Assembly: GCA_039030015.1 (NCBI GenBank)
Contig: JBCCEZ010000017.1
Span: 1 to 64,000 of the forward strand
Direction: 5' to 3'
Length of the DNA: 64,000 bases
DNA from: UBA2589 sp039030015
Lineage (GTDB): Bacteria > Gemmatimonadota > Gemmatimonadetes > Longimicrobiales > Gaopeijiaceae
Part shown: piece after piece, positions 17,376-26,394 of the stretch
How the letters are laid out: each line of letters opens with the position of its first letter
How positions within the stretch are numbered: the first letter of the stretch is position 1
Translations under genes and position numbers: made by a program
Notes under the pieces: model-generated
Database searches by the model: none
What the model was told of the DNA's origin: nothing
What the model saw: only the letters and a program-made list of their open reading frames with translations

Positions 17376-19073
17376 CTATTGCATCCGCTCTAGGGCCATG
17401 CGAACCGCCTCGTAGGCGTTGACGACACGACCGGTCGCCGAGAGGCGACCGAACGAAATGCGCTCCCCGTCGAGCGATCCCGGCAACGTGACCTCCTGCC
17501 CGGAGTAGTCGATCGCAGACTCGAGAAGGATCCGCTTCACGTCGGCCGCCGTCAGGTTCGGGAAGTACGCCATGAGCAGTGCGGCGACCCCGCTCACGAC
17601 GGGTGCCGCCATGCTCGTGCCGTCCTCTCGCTCGTACTCACTGCCCGGCACGGTCGAGAGAATGTCGACGCCAGGTGAGAAGACATCGACGACCGTCTGG
17701 CCGTAGTTGGAGAAGGACGCCGCCAAAGTGTCGACCATCCAGTTCGCGGCTCCGACCTCGATCCAGAGCTCGGACCGGGCGCCGTCTTGGAGAACCGGCG
17801 TCGGGAAGTTGTCCGCCGTCTCGATGTCCTCGCCGTCGTTCCCGGCGGCGTGAACCATCAGGACCCCCGCCTCGTCGGCGTACCGAACGGCGGCGTCGAC
17901 CAGCTCTTTACGGGGGGAGTGCGTCTTTCCGAAGCTCATGTTGATGATGTGGGCCCCGTTGTCGACGGCATACCGAATCGCGTTCGCCACGTCCTTGTCT
18001 CGCTCGTCACCGTCCGGAACCGTGCGAATGGTCATCAGGCGCACGTTCGCGCCGATCCCATCGATCCCCTCGTCGTTCCCCCGGACGGCGCCGATGATCC
18101 CTGCGACGTGCGTGCCGTGCGAGGCGTCCGGCCCCATCACGTCCGCGTTCCCGTAGACCCTCTCCGACCCGTTCGCGTAGTCGTCGCCGACGATCGAGCG
18201 CGCGTCGAAGTCGGGGTTCAGGCCGTACTCCATGAGGCCCGCGTACGCTTCCTCTGCCTCCTCGAGAATGTCTCGGCTGATCCCAGCATCCTCGAGCTGC
18301 AGCCACAGGGCTCGGGCCTGCCCGACCTGCTGGTCGAGCGAGCTCACGCCCTCCACGACGTCACGGGTCAGCTCGTCTTGCCCGGTCGCCCGCTGGAGCA
18401 CGGGCTCGGCAAAGTCCAACGCACCGCCGATCTGTCCGATCTGCTCGAGGATGCCCTGCGTCTCGGCTCGGCGCTCTCCGAAGGCGGTCTCGATCTCGTC
18501 GCAGCTGTCCCCACCTGGCGGGGTCTCTCCTGCCTCGCAGCGCACGTAGAGTCTCGTGACCTCGAGGCTTTCGTGCCCCACGTTCTGGCCGTCGGCACCC
18601 CCGATGAAGTTCCAGCCGTAGACGTCGTCGACATACCCGTTGCCGTCGTCGTCGACTCCGTTGGCCGGTGTTTCCCCAGGGTTCGTCCACAGATTCGCCC
18701 GCAGGTCGACGTGCGTCGTGTCGATGCCTCCGTCGATCACCGCGACGACCACCTCACGCTGGGGCGTGCGCCCGGCCAAGAGCTCGCGGTAGGCGCGCGT
18801 CGCGCTGACGCCCGGTACCCGGTCCTCTTCCAGATCCAGGAGCTGCCAAGCGTCCGGCGCCTCTTCGAGGGGCGGAAGCTCTGCATTGGGAGCCATCGGA
18901 TGGATCGCCGGTCCCGCATCCGGCGCGATGCCGGGCCTGGCGTCGGGTGCCGGTGTGGCCTCAGCGGGTTCCGAAGCCGGCGGTGCCGGGGGAGGAGCGT
19001 CCGCCACGGGCGCCGCCGAGGCGCAGCCGACGAGAAAGACGAGGATGGTCGCGGGCAGTAGACGAAAGCGCAT
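17376..19073 (-). CDS. S8 family (subtilisin-like) serine protease lipoprotein
   Basis: A 565-residue secreted protease. The ATG at 19073 begins a lipoprotein signal (FLVGCASA); the open frame extends to 19376 but would cross the tRNA-Leu gene. A Pro/Ala-rich linker (about 20-70) precedes the catalytic domain. Catalytic Asp is in AVIDGGIDTTHVD (about 114), His in SHGTHVAGI and Ser in GTSMAAPVVSG. About 150 residues, partly helical, are inserted between Asp and His, with a Ca-site-like DDDGNGYVDD, as in S8 relatives from Bacteroidota. The tRNA-Leu lies 35 nt upstream on the same strand, so the two may share a transcript. Confidence 0.92.
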   Translation of the reverse strand: MRFRLLPATILVFLVGCASAAPVADAPPPAPPASEPAEATPAPDARPGIAPDAGPAIHPMAPNAELPPLEEAPDAWQLLDLEEDRVPGVSATRAYRELLAGRTPQREVVVAVIDGGIDTTHVDLRANLWTNPGETPANGVDDDGNGYVDDVYGWNFIGGADGQNVGHESLEVTRLYVRCEAGETPPGGDSCDEIETAFGERRAETQGILEQIGQIGGALDFAEPVLQRATGQDELTRDVVEGVSSLDQQVGQARALWLQLEDAGISRDILEEAEEAYAGLMEYGLNPDFDARSIVGDDYANGSERVYGNADVMGPDASHGTHVAGIIGAVRGNDEGIDGIGANVRLMTIRTVPDGDERDKDVANAIRYAVDNGAHIINMSFGKTHSPRKELVDAAVRYADEAGVLMVHAAGNDGEDIETADNFPTPVLQDGARSELWIEVGAANWMVDTLAASFSNYGQTVVDVFSPGVDILSTVPGSEYEREDGTSMAAPVVSGVAALLMAYFPNLTAADVKRILLESAIDYSGQEVTLPGSLDGERISFGRLSATGRVVNAYEAVRMALERMQ

Positions 19074-19108
19074 CGGAATTCCTGGATCCTGCGGACGGTC
19101 GGGACGAG

Positions 19109-19192
19109 TGCCGGGGGCGGGACTTGAACCCGCAAGGGCCGAAGCCCGGGGGATTTTAAGTCCCCTGTGTTTACCGATTTCACCACCCCGGC
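19109..19192 (-). tRNA. tRNA-Leu (anticodon UAA)
   Basis: An 84-nt tRNA with a perfect 7-bp acceptor (GCCGGGG with CCCCGGC, discriminator A). The anticodon stem-loop GGGGA-CTTAAAA-TCCCC gives anticodon UAA. A variable arm and the T-loop GGTTCAAGTCC are present. The CCA end is not encoded. Confidence 0.97.
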
Positions 19193-19243
19193 GTTCGGCG
19201 GAGAAATAGAACGGCTGCTGTGCGGCGCGGGCACCCCCGCTCC

Positions 19244-20983
19244 TCAGTTCACGCCACCGACCTGGTAGACGAAGCCGTTCCGACTCGAGACCCATGCACT
19301 GGACGTCGACGGATCGAGCGCAACGCCGGACATACCCGTGACTCCCGTCCCTGACAGATCGATGTCCCGCAGCCATTCACCGGTCGGAGAGAAGACACGG
19401 ATCGACGCCTGTGCGTCGCTGACCACATAGAGGTTGCCGGTGACCGCATTCACGTCGATGTCGCCGTAAAAGACGTCCCACGGCGTCGGGGCACCGGGGG
19501 CCGCAACCGGGAAGGTGTTGAGCACCGCACCGGTGGTCATGTCGATCTCTTCGATCTGGTCGACGCTCCAGTGGACGGCGTAGAAGGTCCCCCGCTGAGG
19601 ATGGTGCGCCCCGCCCACCGGCTGACTCGGCGACTGCACGGTGAGCGAGTCCACGACGATCCCCGTGGCCGGGTCGATCCCGTAGATCGTCCCCGGGGTG
19701 GTCTCCCCGTTGAACACCAGGACGGTTCCGGCCGGAAGGGCCGTGGTACCCAAGGTTGCGGGGACGTTCAGCACGTCGATGTCGATGTCGTTGGAGCTCG
19801 TGCCCGGACGCGTGATGGAGTCGGTGGTCTGAACACCCGCGGCTGTGAAGACGTTGATCACGGCGGAGAAATCGTCGTGCACGTACAGGTTGCCGGACTG
19901 CGGATCCCTCGCGATCGCGACGAGCTGTCCGCGGCCGCTGTCGAACGAGGAGACGAGCGTCGCCCCCACGCCCGTCTCGAACGTCCATTGAAGCGCCGTC
20001 GCGGCGACGTTGCCGGCCTCGTCTCGCACGTCGGCGTCGAGGTCGACGGTGTAGACCGCCATCGTGTCCAGGGCGGCATCGGGAGTGAGGGTCGCGGTAT
20101 TGCCCTGCACCGTCACGGTGGCCGGCAGCTGGACCCCGAGGCTGTCTACGAGGGTGAACGACGCGGCGTTCACCGAGAGGGGGTCGATCGCGCCATCGAA
20201 CTCGATGGTGATCGGAGCTGCCGTCGGGACCCCGACGGCTCCGTCGGCAGGAACGGTCGCCACCACGACCGGAGGGATGGTGTCCGCCGGACGCACATCG
20301 ACGACGGCGGTGTCGGCGAACGCTCCAGCCGACGCAATCAACTGGACCTGACCCGAGGTCACAGCCTCCACAGAGGTCCCGTCCACCTCGAGGACGGCGG
20401 GGTCGGTGCTCGTCCAGAACACCTCGGCGACCGGACCGTCCGTCGTGGCCGAAGCGGCGATGCCGGCCGACTCTCCGATCAGGAGAATGGTCGGTGCCGT
20501 CGTGATCTGCACCGACGTCACACCGAAATTCGACAACGGGCCGCGGACCAAGGGCACCTCGGGGGTGATCGGTTCGCCCGGCACCAGCGACAGCGGGTCG
20601 GTGCGGCCACTGAACTGGACCAGTTCGGTGCCGTCCTGCGCGACGTGGATCAGGTAGAGGTAGATCACGGCGACCACGGGCCCGGGCGTCCCGACCACGA
20701 GATCCAGGACCCACTCATCCGCGTTCGGATCGACGTCGTCGCGGCTCTCCCCAAGTACGGCACCATCGGAGTCCCGAAGCGTCACCGTACGGATGCGCTG
20801 GACGGGAAGCGCATCGGCATCCGCCGCCGAGGGGATCAGCGACGGCTGCAGCAGGACCGGAGTCGCCACCCGCTCGATCGGCCCGATGTTGTCGGGCGCA
20901 CAGCCCGTGAGACCGGTCGCGAAGCACACCCACGCCATGTAGAACGAGCGCCTACGTCGAGACCCTGTAGCAGAGAACATCAT
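19244..20983 (-). CDS. Ig-like domain lipoprotein with C-terminal beta-propeller
   Basis: A 579-residue surface or periplasmic lipoprotein. The signal has a basic start (SRRRRSFYM) and a lipobox (TGLTGCAPD). A BIG2-like domain (about 150-230) is followed by an SbsA/Big5-type Ig domain (about 235-340, starting DTIPPVVVATVPADGAVGVP). A C-terminal six-bladed SMP30/NHL-like propeller (about 345-575) reads repeated V-DSLTV and GNLYVVSD blades. The start is the first of two adjacent ATGs; a TATGCT hexamer lies exactly 6 nt before it, suggesting a leaderless mRNA. It is divergent from trmH. Function is unknown; adhesion or cell-surface binding is plausible. Confidence 0.75.
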   Translation of the reverse strand: MMFSATGSRRRRSFYMAWVCFATGLTGCAPDNIGPIERVATPVLLQPSLIPSAADADALPVQRIRTVTLRDSDGAVLGESRDDVDPNADEWVLDLVVGTPGPVVAVIYLYLIHVAQDGTELVQFSGRTDPLSLVPGEPITPEVPLVRGPLSNFGVTSVQITTAPTILLIGESAGIAASATTDGPVAEVFWTSTDPAVLEVDGTSVEAVTSGQVQLIASAGAFADTAVVDVRPADTIPPVVVATVPADGAVGVPTAAPITIEFDGAIDPLSVNAASFTLVDSLGVQLPATVTVQGNTATLTPDAALDTMAVYTVDLDADVRDEAGNVAATALQWTFETGVGATLVSSFDSGRGQLVAIARDPQSGNLYVHDDFSAVINVFTAAGVQTTDSITRPGTSSNDIDIDVLNVPATLGTTALPAGTVLVFNGETTPGTIYGIDPATGIVVDSLTVQSPSQPVGGAHHPQRGTFYAVHWSVDQIEEIDMTTGAVLNTFPVAAPGAPTPWDVFYGDIDVNAVTGNLYVVSDAQASIRVFSPTGEWLRDIDLSGTGVTGMSGVALDPSTSSAWVSSRNGFVYQVGGVN

Positions 20984-20989
20984 GCCCCA

Positions 20990-20995
20990 AGCATA
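20990..20995 (-). promoter_or_regulatory. -10-like TATGCT with a 6-nt gap to the ATG (leaderless type)
   Basis: On the minus strand TATGCT-TGGGGC-ATG precedes the Ig-like lipoprotein. The spacing puts the transcription start at or next to the ATG. The 55-bp divergent gap also holds the trmH element on the other strand. Confidence 0.5.
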
Positions 20996-21026
20996 CGAGA
21001 TTCCACCACCGACGGCACCCGAGATG

Positions 21027-21032
21027 TAGCTT
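21027..21032 (+). promoter_or_regulatory. -10-like TAGCTT with a 6-nt gap to the trmH ATG
   Basis: TAGCTT-CCCTGC-ATG precedes trmH, and no Shine-Dalgarno sequence is present. The same TAGCTT-N6-ATG arrangement occurs at ilvA. No good -35 hexamer is visible. Confidence 0.5.
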
Positions 21033-21038
21033 CCCTGC

Positions 21039-21689
21039 ATGAATCCGAGCCGATTCCGCCGTATCCGAGCCGCACTCGCGCGCCGACAGCCCGACCTGAC
21101 GGTTCTCATGGATCAGGTCAACAAATCGCACAACTTCTCGGCGATCCTGAGGAACTGCGACGCGGCGGGCGTCCTAGAGGCCCACGTGGTGCCCCCGGAG
21201 GAAGGGCTCGACCTCCACCACGGAACGTCGGCCGGTACGAAGAAGTGGATCTCCGTCCATCGCCACACCGCGGTGGACGACGCGATCTCGACGCTCCACG
21301 AACGCGGCTTTCGTATCTGGGCGGCCCACCCCTCCGCGACGTCTCTGGACTATCGCGACGTCGACTACACCGGACCCACGGCCATCGTGATGGGAGCGGA
21401 GTTGAAGGGCGTATCCGAGCGTGCGCGCTGCCTGGCAGACGGTCACGTCATGGTCCCGATGATGGGTATGGTCCACTCGCTAAACGTCTCCGTGGCGACC
21501 GCGCTACTCCTCTTCGAGGCACGACGACAGCGGGAAGCCGCAGGCATGTACGAGACCAGCCGACTCGACCCGGCCGACTTCGAGCGGAAGCTGTTCGAAT
21601 GGGCGTACCCGAGCATCGCGAAGGCGCGACGGGGGGACGGACGGCCCTACCCCAAGCTGAGTGAGGACGGGGAGCTGCTTCGAGATTGA
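21039..21689 (+). CDS. trmH: tRNA (guanosine-18-2'-O)-methyltransferase TrmH
   Basis: A 216-residue SPOUT-class methyltransferase that methylates the ribose of G18 in tRNA. The N-terminal NKSHNFSAILRNCDAAGV is the tRNA/catalytic motif (Arg in ILRNCD). The knot that binds S-adenosylmethionine is in VMGAELKGVSERA and MVHSLNVSVATALLLFEARRQR. Size and motifs match TrmH better than the rRNA-modifying RlmB, which has an extra N-terminal domain. It is convergent with the SDR gene at 21703. Confidence 0.9.
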   Translation: MNPSRFRRIRAALARRQPDLTVLMDQVNKSHNFSAILRNCDAAGVLEAHVVPPEEGLDLHHGTSAGTKKWISVHRHTAVDDAISTLHERGFRIWAAHPSATSLDYRDVDYTGPTAIVMGAELKGVSERARCLADGHVMVPMMGMVHSLNVSVATALLLFEARRQREAAGMYETSRLDPADFERKLFEWAYPSIAKARRGDGRPYPKLSEDGELLRD

Positions 21690-21719
21690 CGCGTGACCGC
21701 CGTCAGTCGGTCATGCGTC
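21688..21719. terminator. hairpin across the trmH / SDR stop codons
   Basis: A 12-bp inverted repeat (GACGCGTGACCG at 21688-21699 against CGGTCATGCGTC at 21708-21719, one G-T wobble) with an 8-nt loop covers the 3' ends of both convergent genes. It could end transcription from either side, though neither strand has a run of T. Confidence 0.4.
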
Positions 21720-23085
21720 CCAGTTGGAAACGAAGCGAGTCTTCCACCCCTTCGTAGAAGAACTCGAAGCCCGACTCGAGCAGCTTCGTCGGCATGACAC
21801 GCTGTCCCCACAGGAGCGCTTCCGTTCCCAGCTCTCCGAAGACCGCCTTCACGGCCAGCGCGGGCACGGGCACGATCGTCGGGCGCCCCAGGGCACGTCC
21901 CAAGGCTCCGGTGAAGGTCGAGTTCGGCACGGGGTTGGGCGCCGTCGCATTGACCGGACCGCTGAGGTTCTCGGCATAGATGGCATGCACGATCGAGGCG
22001 ATCAGGTCGTCCAGGTCGATCCAGCTCATGTACTGCTTGCCGGACCCCAGCCGTCCACCCGCCCCCATCTTAAACGGAAGGAGCATCTGGCCGATGGCAC
22101 CGCCGGCCGGTGATAGCGCCACGCCGGTGCGTAGGGTGACGACTCGTACTCCGGCCCGTTCGGCAGGCTTCGTCGCCCCCTCCCACGCCCGGCACACCTC
22201 GGCGAGGAAGCCTCGACCCGCCGGTGCGGCCTCGGTGATCGTCGTCTGTCCCTGATCCCCGTAGAAGCCGACGGCCGACGCCGAAATGAGCACCCTCGGG
22301 CCGTTCGGCATCGACGCCATCGTTCGCGCGATCAGCTCGGTGCCCCGCACTCGGCTCTGCTTGATCGATCGCTTCCGAGCCTCCGTCCAGCGACCGGCCG
22401 CGATCGACGTCCCGGCAAGGTGCACAACGGCGTCCACGCCGACGAGCGCCTCGGGGTCCAACACTCCAGCAGCGGGATTCCAGAACGCCGTCCCGTCCTC
22501 GAGCTTCCGACTGTCGCGAACGAGGCTGACGACTTCGTGCCCGCCGGTCGTGAGGAAGTGCTTCAAGTTGCTCCCCACGAGCCCGGACGCCCCCGTGATG
22601 GCGACCTTCAGGCGCGGCCGATCCGCATGACGGGCGTGCCGCGCCAGATCCGTGAACAGCCGTCGGTAGCGAAACCGGAAGAGACGATCGAGCTCACGTC
22701 GGATGAAGGCGGGCCCCACTGCAGCGCCCGCGACGCCGAGTGGCGGCTCCATATCGATATCGTCCGACGCGATCGTACCCCCGCCCTCCCGGGGATCGAA
22801 TCGGTGCGTGTGCAGCCAGCTCCGCATCGGACCACTGACCTGCTCGTCCTTGAACTGCCGGCCGTACTCGTACCCGTGATGCCGCAGGTCCCACCGAAAG
22901 GTGGTAGGGCCGCGCTTGATCTTCAGACTGATCTGCCCGCCGTCTTGGATCCCCCCCGACCTGTGGAGCACTTCGACGTCCCCCCACGGCGGAGTCAGCC
23001 GCTCGAGGGCTCCTGGCCGCTCGTGCCAATCGAAGACTTCTTCCGGGCTGTACTTCGGCAACTCGGTGCGATAGGAGAAGCGCAT
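21703..23085 (-). CDS. SRPBCC domain fused to TIGR01777-family SDR epimerase
   Basis: A 460-residue fusion. Residues about 1-150 are a START/SRPBCC-like ligand-binding domain (opening RTELPKYSPEEVFDWHERPGA). Residues about 158-455 form an atypical short-chain dehydrogenase with the NAD loop VAITGASGLVGSNLKHFL and HLAGTSIAAGRW, the YfcH/TIGR01777 signature. The fusion is known from other bacteria, where it is annotated as a nucleoside-diphosphate-sugar epimerase or SulA-like protein without a proven reaction. It follows the polyprenol-kinase-like gene by 92 nt. Confidence 0.85.
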   Translation of the reverse strand: MRFSYRTELPKYSPEEVFDWHERPGALERLTPPWGDVEVLHRSGGIQDGGQISLKIKRGPTTFRWDLRHHGYEYGRQFKDEQVSGPMRSWLHTHRFDPREGGGTIASDDIDMEPPLGVAGAAVGPAFIRRELDRLFRFRYRRLFTDLARHARHADRPRLKVAITGASGLVGSNLKHFLTTGGHEVVSLVRDSRKLEDGTAFWNPAAGVLDPEALVGVDAVVHLAGTSIAAGRWTEARKRSIKQSRVRGTELIARTMASMPNGPRVLISASAVGFYGDQGQTTITEAAPAGRGFLAEVCRAWEGATKPAERAGVRVVTLRTGVALSPAGGAIGQMLLPFKMGAGGRLGSGKQYMSWIDLDDLIASIVHAIYAENLSGPVNATAPNPVPNSTFTGALGRALGRPTIVPVPALAVKAVFGELGTEALLWGQRVMPTKLLESGFEFFYEGVEDSLRFQLGRMTD

Positions 23086-23177
23086 GCGTGCTCAGGCGGT
23101 GCGTACGCGGTACGCGTGGGGGAGGCTGTCGCTAAAGATACCCCCGACGTGTACGCAGGTGTCTACTGCTGCCGGCG

Positions 23178-23867
23178 CTATCCGAAGACGGTCCACGCGA
23201 CGAGGGACGGGACCAGCTGAACCGTGAGGTTGTCCAACCCGTGGTTGCTTCCCGCTTCCACGATCGCGGCGACCGTGCCACACATCGGCGCGCCCCACCA
23301 GGGGATCCCGCCGACCGCGCCGAGCGCGACAGCAGAGCCGAGCGTGGCGAAGATCCAGACGGCCGCAGAGCCCTCCAGGGTTCGCGTCGCGTGGACCCCT
23401 GCCAGAGAGGGGACGGAGTACGGGTGCTTCCCGAACCGCGCTCCCGCCGGCTCGCCGGCCGCGTCTCCCCAACCCGCGGCGAGATACCCGACGACGGCGA
23501 AGGGGCCCGTGATCCATGCGGCGGCAAGTCCACCCACCGCCGTCGTGATCATCGGGACCAGGATGAAGAGCGTCTGATGAGGAGCGTCCTTCTCACGGGC
23601 CATCACGTCGTAGAGGAGGTTCCCCTCCCCTCGCGCGACCGCGAACAGGACCACGGCGGCCAGCACCGTGCCGTAGGCAACCGCGCCGGGAGGTCCCCAC
23701 GCCAGATGGACGCCGGCGGCGGCCGTGAAGACGACGAAGTGGAAGACCTTGCGCGTGTACGCCACGCGCACGTCGCGACGCCGCAGGCGTCCTGCGATCA
23801 GCGCACCGATCAGCGCCACGATCGCTCCGCTCGCCCCCGCGCGCAGAGCGACGTCGAAGCTCGGCAC
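23178..23867 (-). CDS. dolichol/phytol kinase-like membrane protein (CTP-dependent kinase family)
   Basis: A 229-residue polytopic membrane protein of the SEC59/VTE5 family. RKVFHF near residue 41, GWGDAAGEPAGARFGKHPY (probable nucleotide site) and RTLEGSAAVWIFA are the diagnostic motifs. Members phosphorylate polyprenols, phytol or farnesol with CTP. It lies 17 nt after the glycosyltransferase gene, so a supply of lipid carrier for glycan assembly is an attractive inference, but recycling of an isoprenoid alcohol is equally possible. Confidence 0.75.
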   Translation of the reverse strand: MPSFDVALRAGASGAIVALIGALIAGRLRRRDVRVAYTRKVFHFVVFTAAAGVHLAWGPPGAVAYGTVLAAVVLFAVARGEGNLLYDVMAREKDAPHQTLFILVPMITTAVGGLAAAWITGPFAVVGYLAAGWGDAAGEPAGARFGKHPYSVPSLAGVHATRTLEGSAAVWIFATLGSAVALGAVGGIPWWGAPMCGTVAAIVEAGSNHGLDNLTVQLVPSLVAWTVFG

Positions 23868-23884
23868 GAGTTCGAGGAGCGTGG

Positions 23885-25312
23885 TCAGGTGGCCTCCGGC
23901 GTCTGCGCCGTCGCGAAGCCCTTACGCGTCATCTTGCCCCACCCTTCCTTTCCGCGGATCGCGGCCACCGTCCCTTGGAGACGCCACCATGCATTGAGCT
24001 GCCGATATCCGAAGTTCTCCGCCAGCGCGAGCACGAAGAGTCGGACGAGATCGGAAATCCGAGGATACCGCCGGAAGGAAAGCTCCTCCAGGGCGACCGC
24101 CGACAGAGACAGGGCGCCGCCGAGAATCACGGCGACGCTCAAGAAGGCGACGACGAAGGGCCAGTCTGCTCGACCCGCCAACACGGTCACCGTGAAGGAT
24201 AGGTAGCCGAGGAGCTCGATGAGCGGCCCGAGCATCTCGAGGAAGAAGAAGTACGGGTAGGCGATGAGGCCCGCGCGACCGTACTTCTTGTTGAACAGCA
24301 TGACTCGATGACGCATCAGCGACTGGTACAACCCGCGCTGCCATCGCTCGCGCTGCCGCCCGAGCACACGTATCGACTCCGGACACTCCGTCCATGCGAC
24401 CGGATCCGGAACGAAGTGGATTCGATACGGGATGTCCCGCTCCCGGCAGTACCGGTGGAGTCGCACGACAAGCTCCATGTCCTCCCCGACCGTGTCGGTG
24501 GAGTACCCGCCGGCTTCGACGACGACCGACCGCTTGAAGATCCCGAAGGCGCCCGAAATCACGAGCGTAGAGTCGAGCGCATCCCACCCCATGCGGCCGC
24601 AGAGGAAGGCGCGCAGGTACTCGAGCACCTGGAGCTGCGCGATGAAGTTCTTGGGCATGCGGACATCGACCACCCGCCCCTGACTCACCACGCACCCGTT
24701 GGCGATCCGGAGCACTCCACCCGCCGCAATCGTCGACGCGTCCTCCATGAAGGGACGCACGATCCGAATGAGGGCTTCCGGCTCGACGAGGGAGTCCGCA
24801 TCCATCGCGCAGAAGGTCGGGGTCTGGCAGTGATTCAGCCCTGCGTTGAGGGCGTCGGCCTTCCCACCGTTTTCCTTGTCGATCACCCAGAGGTGCGGGT
24901 GCCTCCTAGACCGGTACACCCCCCGGATCTCCGCGGACGGCAGGTCGGCGGTGGGCACGCGGTGGGCTTCTTGGAGATTGAAGGCCTGCCGAAGGCGCGC
25001 CAGCGTCTCGTCTTTGGACCCGTCGTTGACGACGAGGATCTCGTACTCGGGGTATTCCAGCGTGAGGAGTGAGCGCACGGACTCGACGACCGTCGCCTCC
25101 TCGTTGTACGCGGGAGCCAGTAGGGTGATCGGTGGCGCGGACGCGGATGTGATGAGGTCCCCGAGGTCGAGCGACTTGAGCCGGAGCGCGTAACGCTTCA
25201 GAGCTCCGAAAGCGAAGAGGCTCGTCCCGAGATAGATCGCATGCAGGACGACGAAGTAGCCGAGCACGAGGTAGTTGAAGAACTCGACGACGCTCCACAC
25301 CGCCTCACTCAT
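23885..25312 (-). CDS. processive family 2 glycosyltransferase (membrane)
   Basis: A 475-residue enzyme with an N-terminal membrane helix (about 13-40), a GT2 domain (about 60-300) and several C-terminal helices (about 340-430). The nucleotide-sugar motifs are LLAPAYNEEATV, AMDADSLVEPE (DxD-type) and GEDMELV, followed by QRERWQRGL, the QxxRW motif of processive synthases such as PgaC, cellulose and hyaluronan synthases. It therefore probably makes and exports a polysaccharide. Its ATG overlaps the HEAT gene stop (ATGA), and a two-component cluster lies upstream in the same run. Confidence 0.88.
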   Translation of the reverse strand: MSEAVWSVVEFFNYLVLGYFVVLHAIYLGTSLFAFGALKRYALRLKSLDLGDLITSASAPPITLLAPAYNEEATVVESVRSLLTLEYPEYEILVVNDGSKDETLARLRQAFNLQEAHRVPTADLPSAEIRGVYRSRRHPHLWVIDKENGGKADALNAGLNHCQTPTFCAMDADSLVEPEALIRIVRPFMEDASTIAAGGVLRIANGCVVSQGRVVDVRMPKNFIAQLQVLEYLRAFLCGRMGWDALDSTLVISGAFGIFKRSVVVEAGGYSTDTVGEDMELVVRLHRYCRERDIPYRIHFVPDPVAWTECPESIRVLGRQRERWQRGLYQSLMRHRVMLFNKKYGRAGLIAYPYFFFLEMLGPLIELLGYLSFTVTVLAGRADWPFVVAFLSVAVILGGALSLSAVALEELSFRRYPRISDLVRLFVLALAENFGYRQLNAWWRLQGTVAAIRGKEGWGKMTRKGFATAQTPEAT

Positions 25313-26391
25313 GGCTCGACCTCCTCGTAGAGGACTTGGCCAGCCAAGGAGGCGTACGCCAACTCGGTTTGGGCGAGCTCGAAGAGCACACCTCGACCGC
25401 CCGCCTCACGGATCCCGCGCGCCGCGTGAAGGGCAACCCACGGCGACTCGTCGTCCATCCCGGCGATGAGGACCGGAAGGTCTCGCTCGTCTCCCAGTCG
25501 TCCCATCGCCGACAGGGCCTGCGCGCGCACGAACACGTCGTCGGTGGTACTGCGCGCTCGGATCGCCTCGAGGTGCTCTCGTCGGCCCACGGTCCCGAGG
25601 AGTCGCAGCAGCCGGATCGACAGCTCTCGGTCTCGGGTCTGCACGAGCACGTCGGCCGCCACGTCACCCGACCTAGGCTCGCGCTGCATCATCAGGGCCT
25701 CGGCGATCACGGCCCGCTCCCAGTCGGGGCGGTCGGGATCAGCCAGCCGGGCCCGGAGCTCTGGAGATATCGTCGGCCCGATCGAGGCCAGCATCGAGGC
25801 CAAGAAGCGGAAGTTGGCCCCGTCGAAGCGAGAGATGCTGTCGAGTACGGCTCGTCCGTACTGGGGAAACTCGGCGCGGGCCAGGTATCGAGCCGCGACG
25901 AAGCTCACCAGGGGCGACGGGTCTTCCAGGCCCGCGAGGACCTCCCTCTCGTACGCCGGAAGACCGAGGGTGCCCAGCGTCTGCATCGCCCGGGTACGTA
26001 CCTGCGAGTTGGGGTGGCTCGCCCGGCGTCCGATCTCGTCCAGGAAGGGCGCGACCAGTGTTCGAAGGACCGCCCGCTCTTCGCCCCGCATCCGACGACT
26101 GAATTCGAGGATGTAGTTCACGAAGTACAGCTGGTGCTTCTCTTCGACGAGGCGCTGAAGCGCGGGGATCGACTCCGGGTCGGCGATGGCGTCGAGGAGA
26201 GGCTTCTCCCAACGATTCCGAAGCTCTGCCCAGAGCCTGTCCCGTTGCGCGTGCCGATACCGGAGCACGACCGCGTAGGCAGAGAAGACCACGGTGACCC
26301 CGAAGAGCGCGATGATCACACCGGAGATCACCAGCAGCGCAGTGTCCGCGACGGTGAGCTCGAGGGCTCGAACGAGGTCCGTGAAGAACAC
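25309..26391 (-). CDS. membrane-anchored HEAT-repeat protein
   Basis: A 360-residue protein with one N-terminal membrane helix (about 15-42, VISGVIIALFGVTVVFSAYAVVL) and then cytoplasmic helical repeats of about 31 residues (about 95-355), recognisable from units such as VRTRAMQTLGTLGL, VSFVAARYLARAEFP and VFVRAQALSAMGRLGD. These are HEAT repeats, which act as protein-binding scaffolds. The start is a GTG, 3 nt after the REC-GGDEF-REC gene, and it overlaps the glycosyltransferase gene by 4 nt. It may connect the regulators to the synthase. Confidence 0.85.
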   Translation of the reverse strand: MFFTDLVRALELTVADTALLVISGVIIALFGVTVVFSAYAVVLRYRHAQRDRLWAELRNRWEKPLLDAIADPESIPALQRLVEEKHQLYFVNYILEFSRRMRGEERAVLRTLVAPFLDEIGRRASHPNSQVRTRAMQTLGTLGLPAYEREVLAGLEDPSPLVSFVAARYLARAEFPQYGRAVLDSISRFDGANFRFLASMLASIGPTISPELRARLADPDRPDWERAVIAEALMMQREPRSGDVAADVLVQTRDRELSIRLLRLLGTVGRREHLEAIRARSTTDDVFVRAQALSAMGRLGDERDLPVLIAGMDDESPWVALHAARGIREAGGRGVLFELAQTELAYASLAGQVLYEEVEP

Positions 26392-26394
26392 GAA

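Noticed and set aside
19074..19376. Longer start for the S8 protease
   Set aside because: It would translate through tRNA-Leu and the end of the Ig-like gene; the ATG at 19073 starts a proper lipoprotein signal.
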